Below are positions 51,335-51,401 of a stretch of DNA of 51,401 nt, one piece after another. The stretch lies in contig JAIEQJ010000047.1 in assembly GCA_019747815.1 (NCBI GenBank), positions 1 to 51,401 on the forward strand, read 5' to 3'. A model generated the notes under the pieces. That model saw nothing but the letters and a program-made list of their open reading frames with translations, was not told where the DNA came from and made no database searches. A program made the translations under genes and the position numbers. Source of the DNA: Hyphomonadaceae bacterium (GTDB lineage: Bacteria > Pseudomonadota > Alphaproteobacteria > Rhizobiales > Hyphomicrobiaceae). Within the stretch, counting starts at the first letter, position 1. Each line of letters opens with the position of its first letter.

Positions 51335-51401
51335 TCTTACTGTGTCACAAGCGAGAGGCATACGCGGCGTCTCGCGTTCGCAGGCAGCATGGACATCGCG
51401 G

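Larger units (their letters stand above)
46098..51401. mobile_element. Integrative element, left part (continues beyond the window)
   Basis: Begins at the tRNA-Lys fragment and includes, from the left, a tyrosine recombinase, an AlpA-like protein, a tandem RHH protein, ParA, a decayed small protein, a membrane protein, a promoter region with AACTGAT heptads, a parS core, and a second ParA-like ATPase. No conjugation genes are visible in this part, so it may be an ICE, an IME or a phage-like island. Confidence 0.78.

Overview
The window is 51.4 kb of GC-rich, gene-dense DNA from an alphaproteobacterium, most likely of the Hyphomicrobiales (Rhizobiales). Evidence: GyrA, SSB and TrmFO of alphaproteobacterial type, an alphaproteobacterial LexA box (GTTC-N7-GTTC) in front of ssb, many GTCATCCCGG-type intergenic palindromic repeats, and several genes for acyl-CoA, amide and aromatic catabolism. 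The species cannot be named from the sequence alone.

Layout. 0-14.8 kb: accessory chromosomal genes, including a secreted class II aldolase-like protein, a DUF2235 hydrolase, an ArsR regulator with a divergent MFS transporter, a rhodanese with a divergent MarR-MFS pair, a PAS protein, a third MFS transporter, a tightly coupled NTF2-GNAT-nitrilase operon, a two-TM channel-like protein, a PDZ protein and LtrA. 15-24.4 kb: housekeeping block on the minus strand with gyrA, ssb, a pentapeptide-repeat membrane protein, an SDR and trmFO. Two pseudogene fragments and a pair of related 75-77 bp hairpin elements lie here. 24.5-45.9 kb: catabolism and transport. This part holds a fatty-acid beta-oxidation multifunctional enzyme and acyl-CoA ligase, an iodotyrosine-deiodinase-like flavoprotein, an ATC-hydrolase-family protein, two tandem amidohydrolases and a Rieske protein, a complete MalK-type ABC importer beside an M20 amidase, a PDC-PAS-GGDEF-EAL protein, an old-yellow-enzyme homologue, a CoA transferase, a DsbA-like isomerase and an orphan biotinyl carrier domain.

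46.1 kb to the right edge: start of an integrative element. A 3' fragment of tRNA-Lys(CTT) on the minus strand marks the attachment site. A co-directional operon follows, read right to left: membrane protein, decayed small protein, ParA, tandem ribbon-helix-helix protein, AlpA-like protein and tyrosine recombinase, with 4-bp start/stop overlaps at two junctions. Its promoter region carries AACTGAT heptads. On the other side are a perfect parS core (GTTTCACGTGAAAC) and a second ParA/VirC1-like ATPase. The element continues past the window.

The observations I rate highest are the integrase operon that carries its own two-gene partition-like cassette plus a chromosomal-type parS site, the paired CTAGTGT hairpin elements, one of which supplies the ssb stop codon, the complete LexA-controlled ssb promoter, and the channel-like protein whose selectivity-filter position reads GMGPV.
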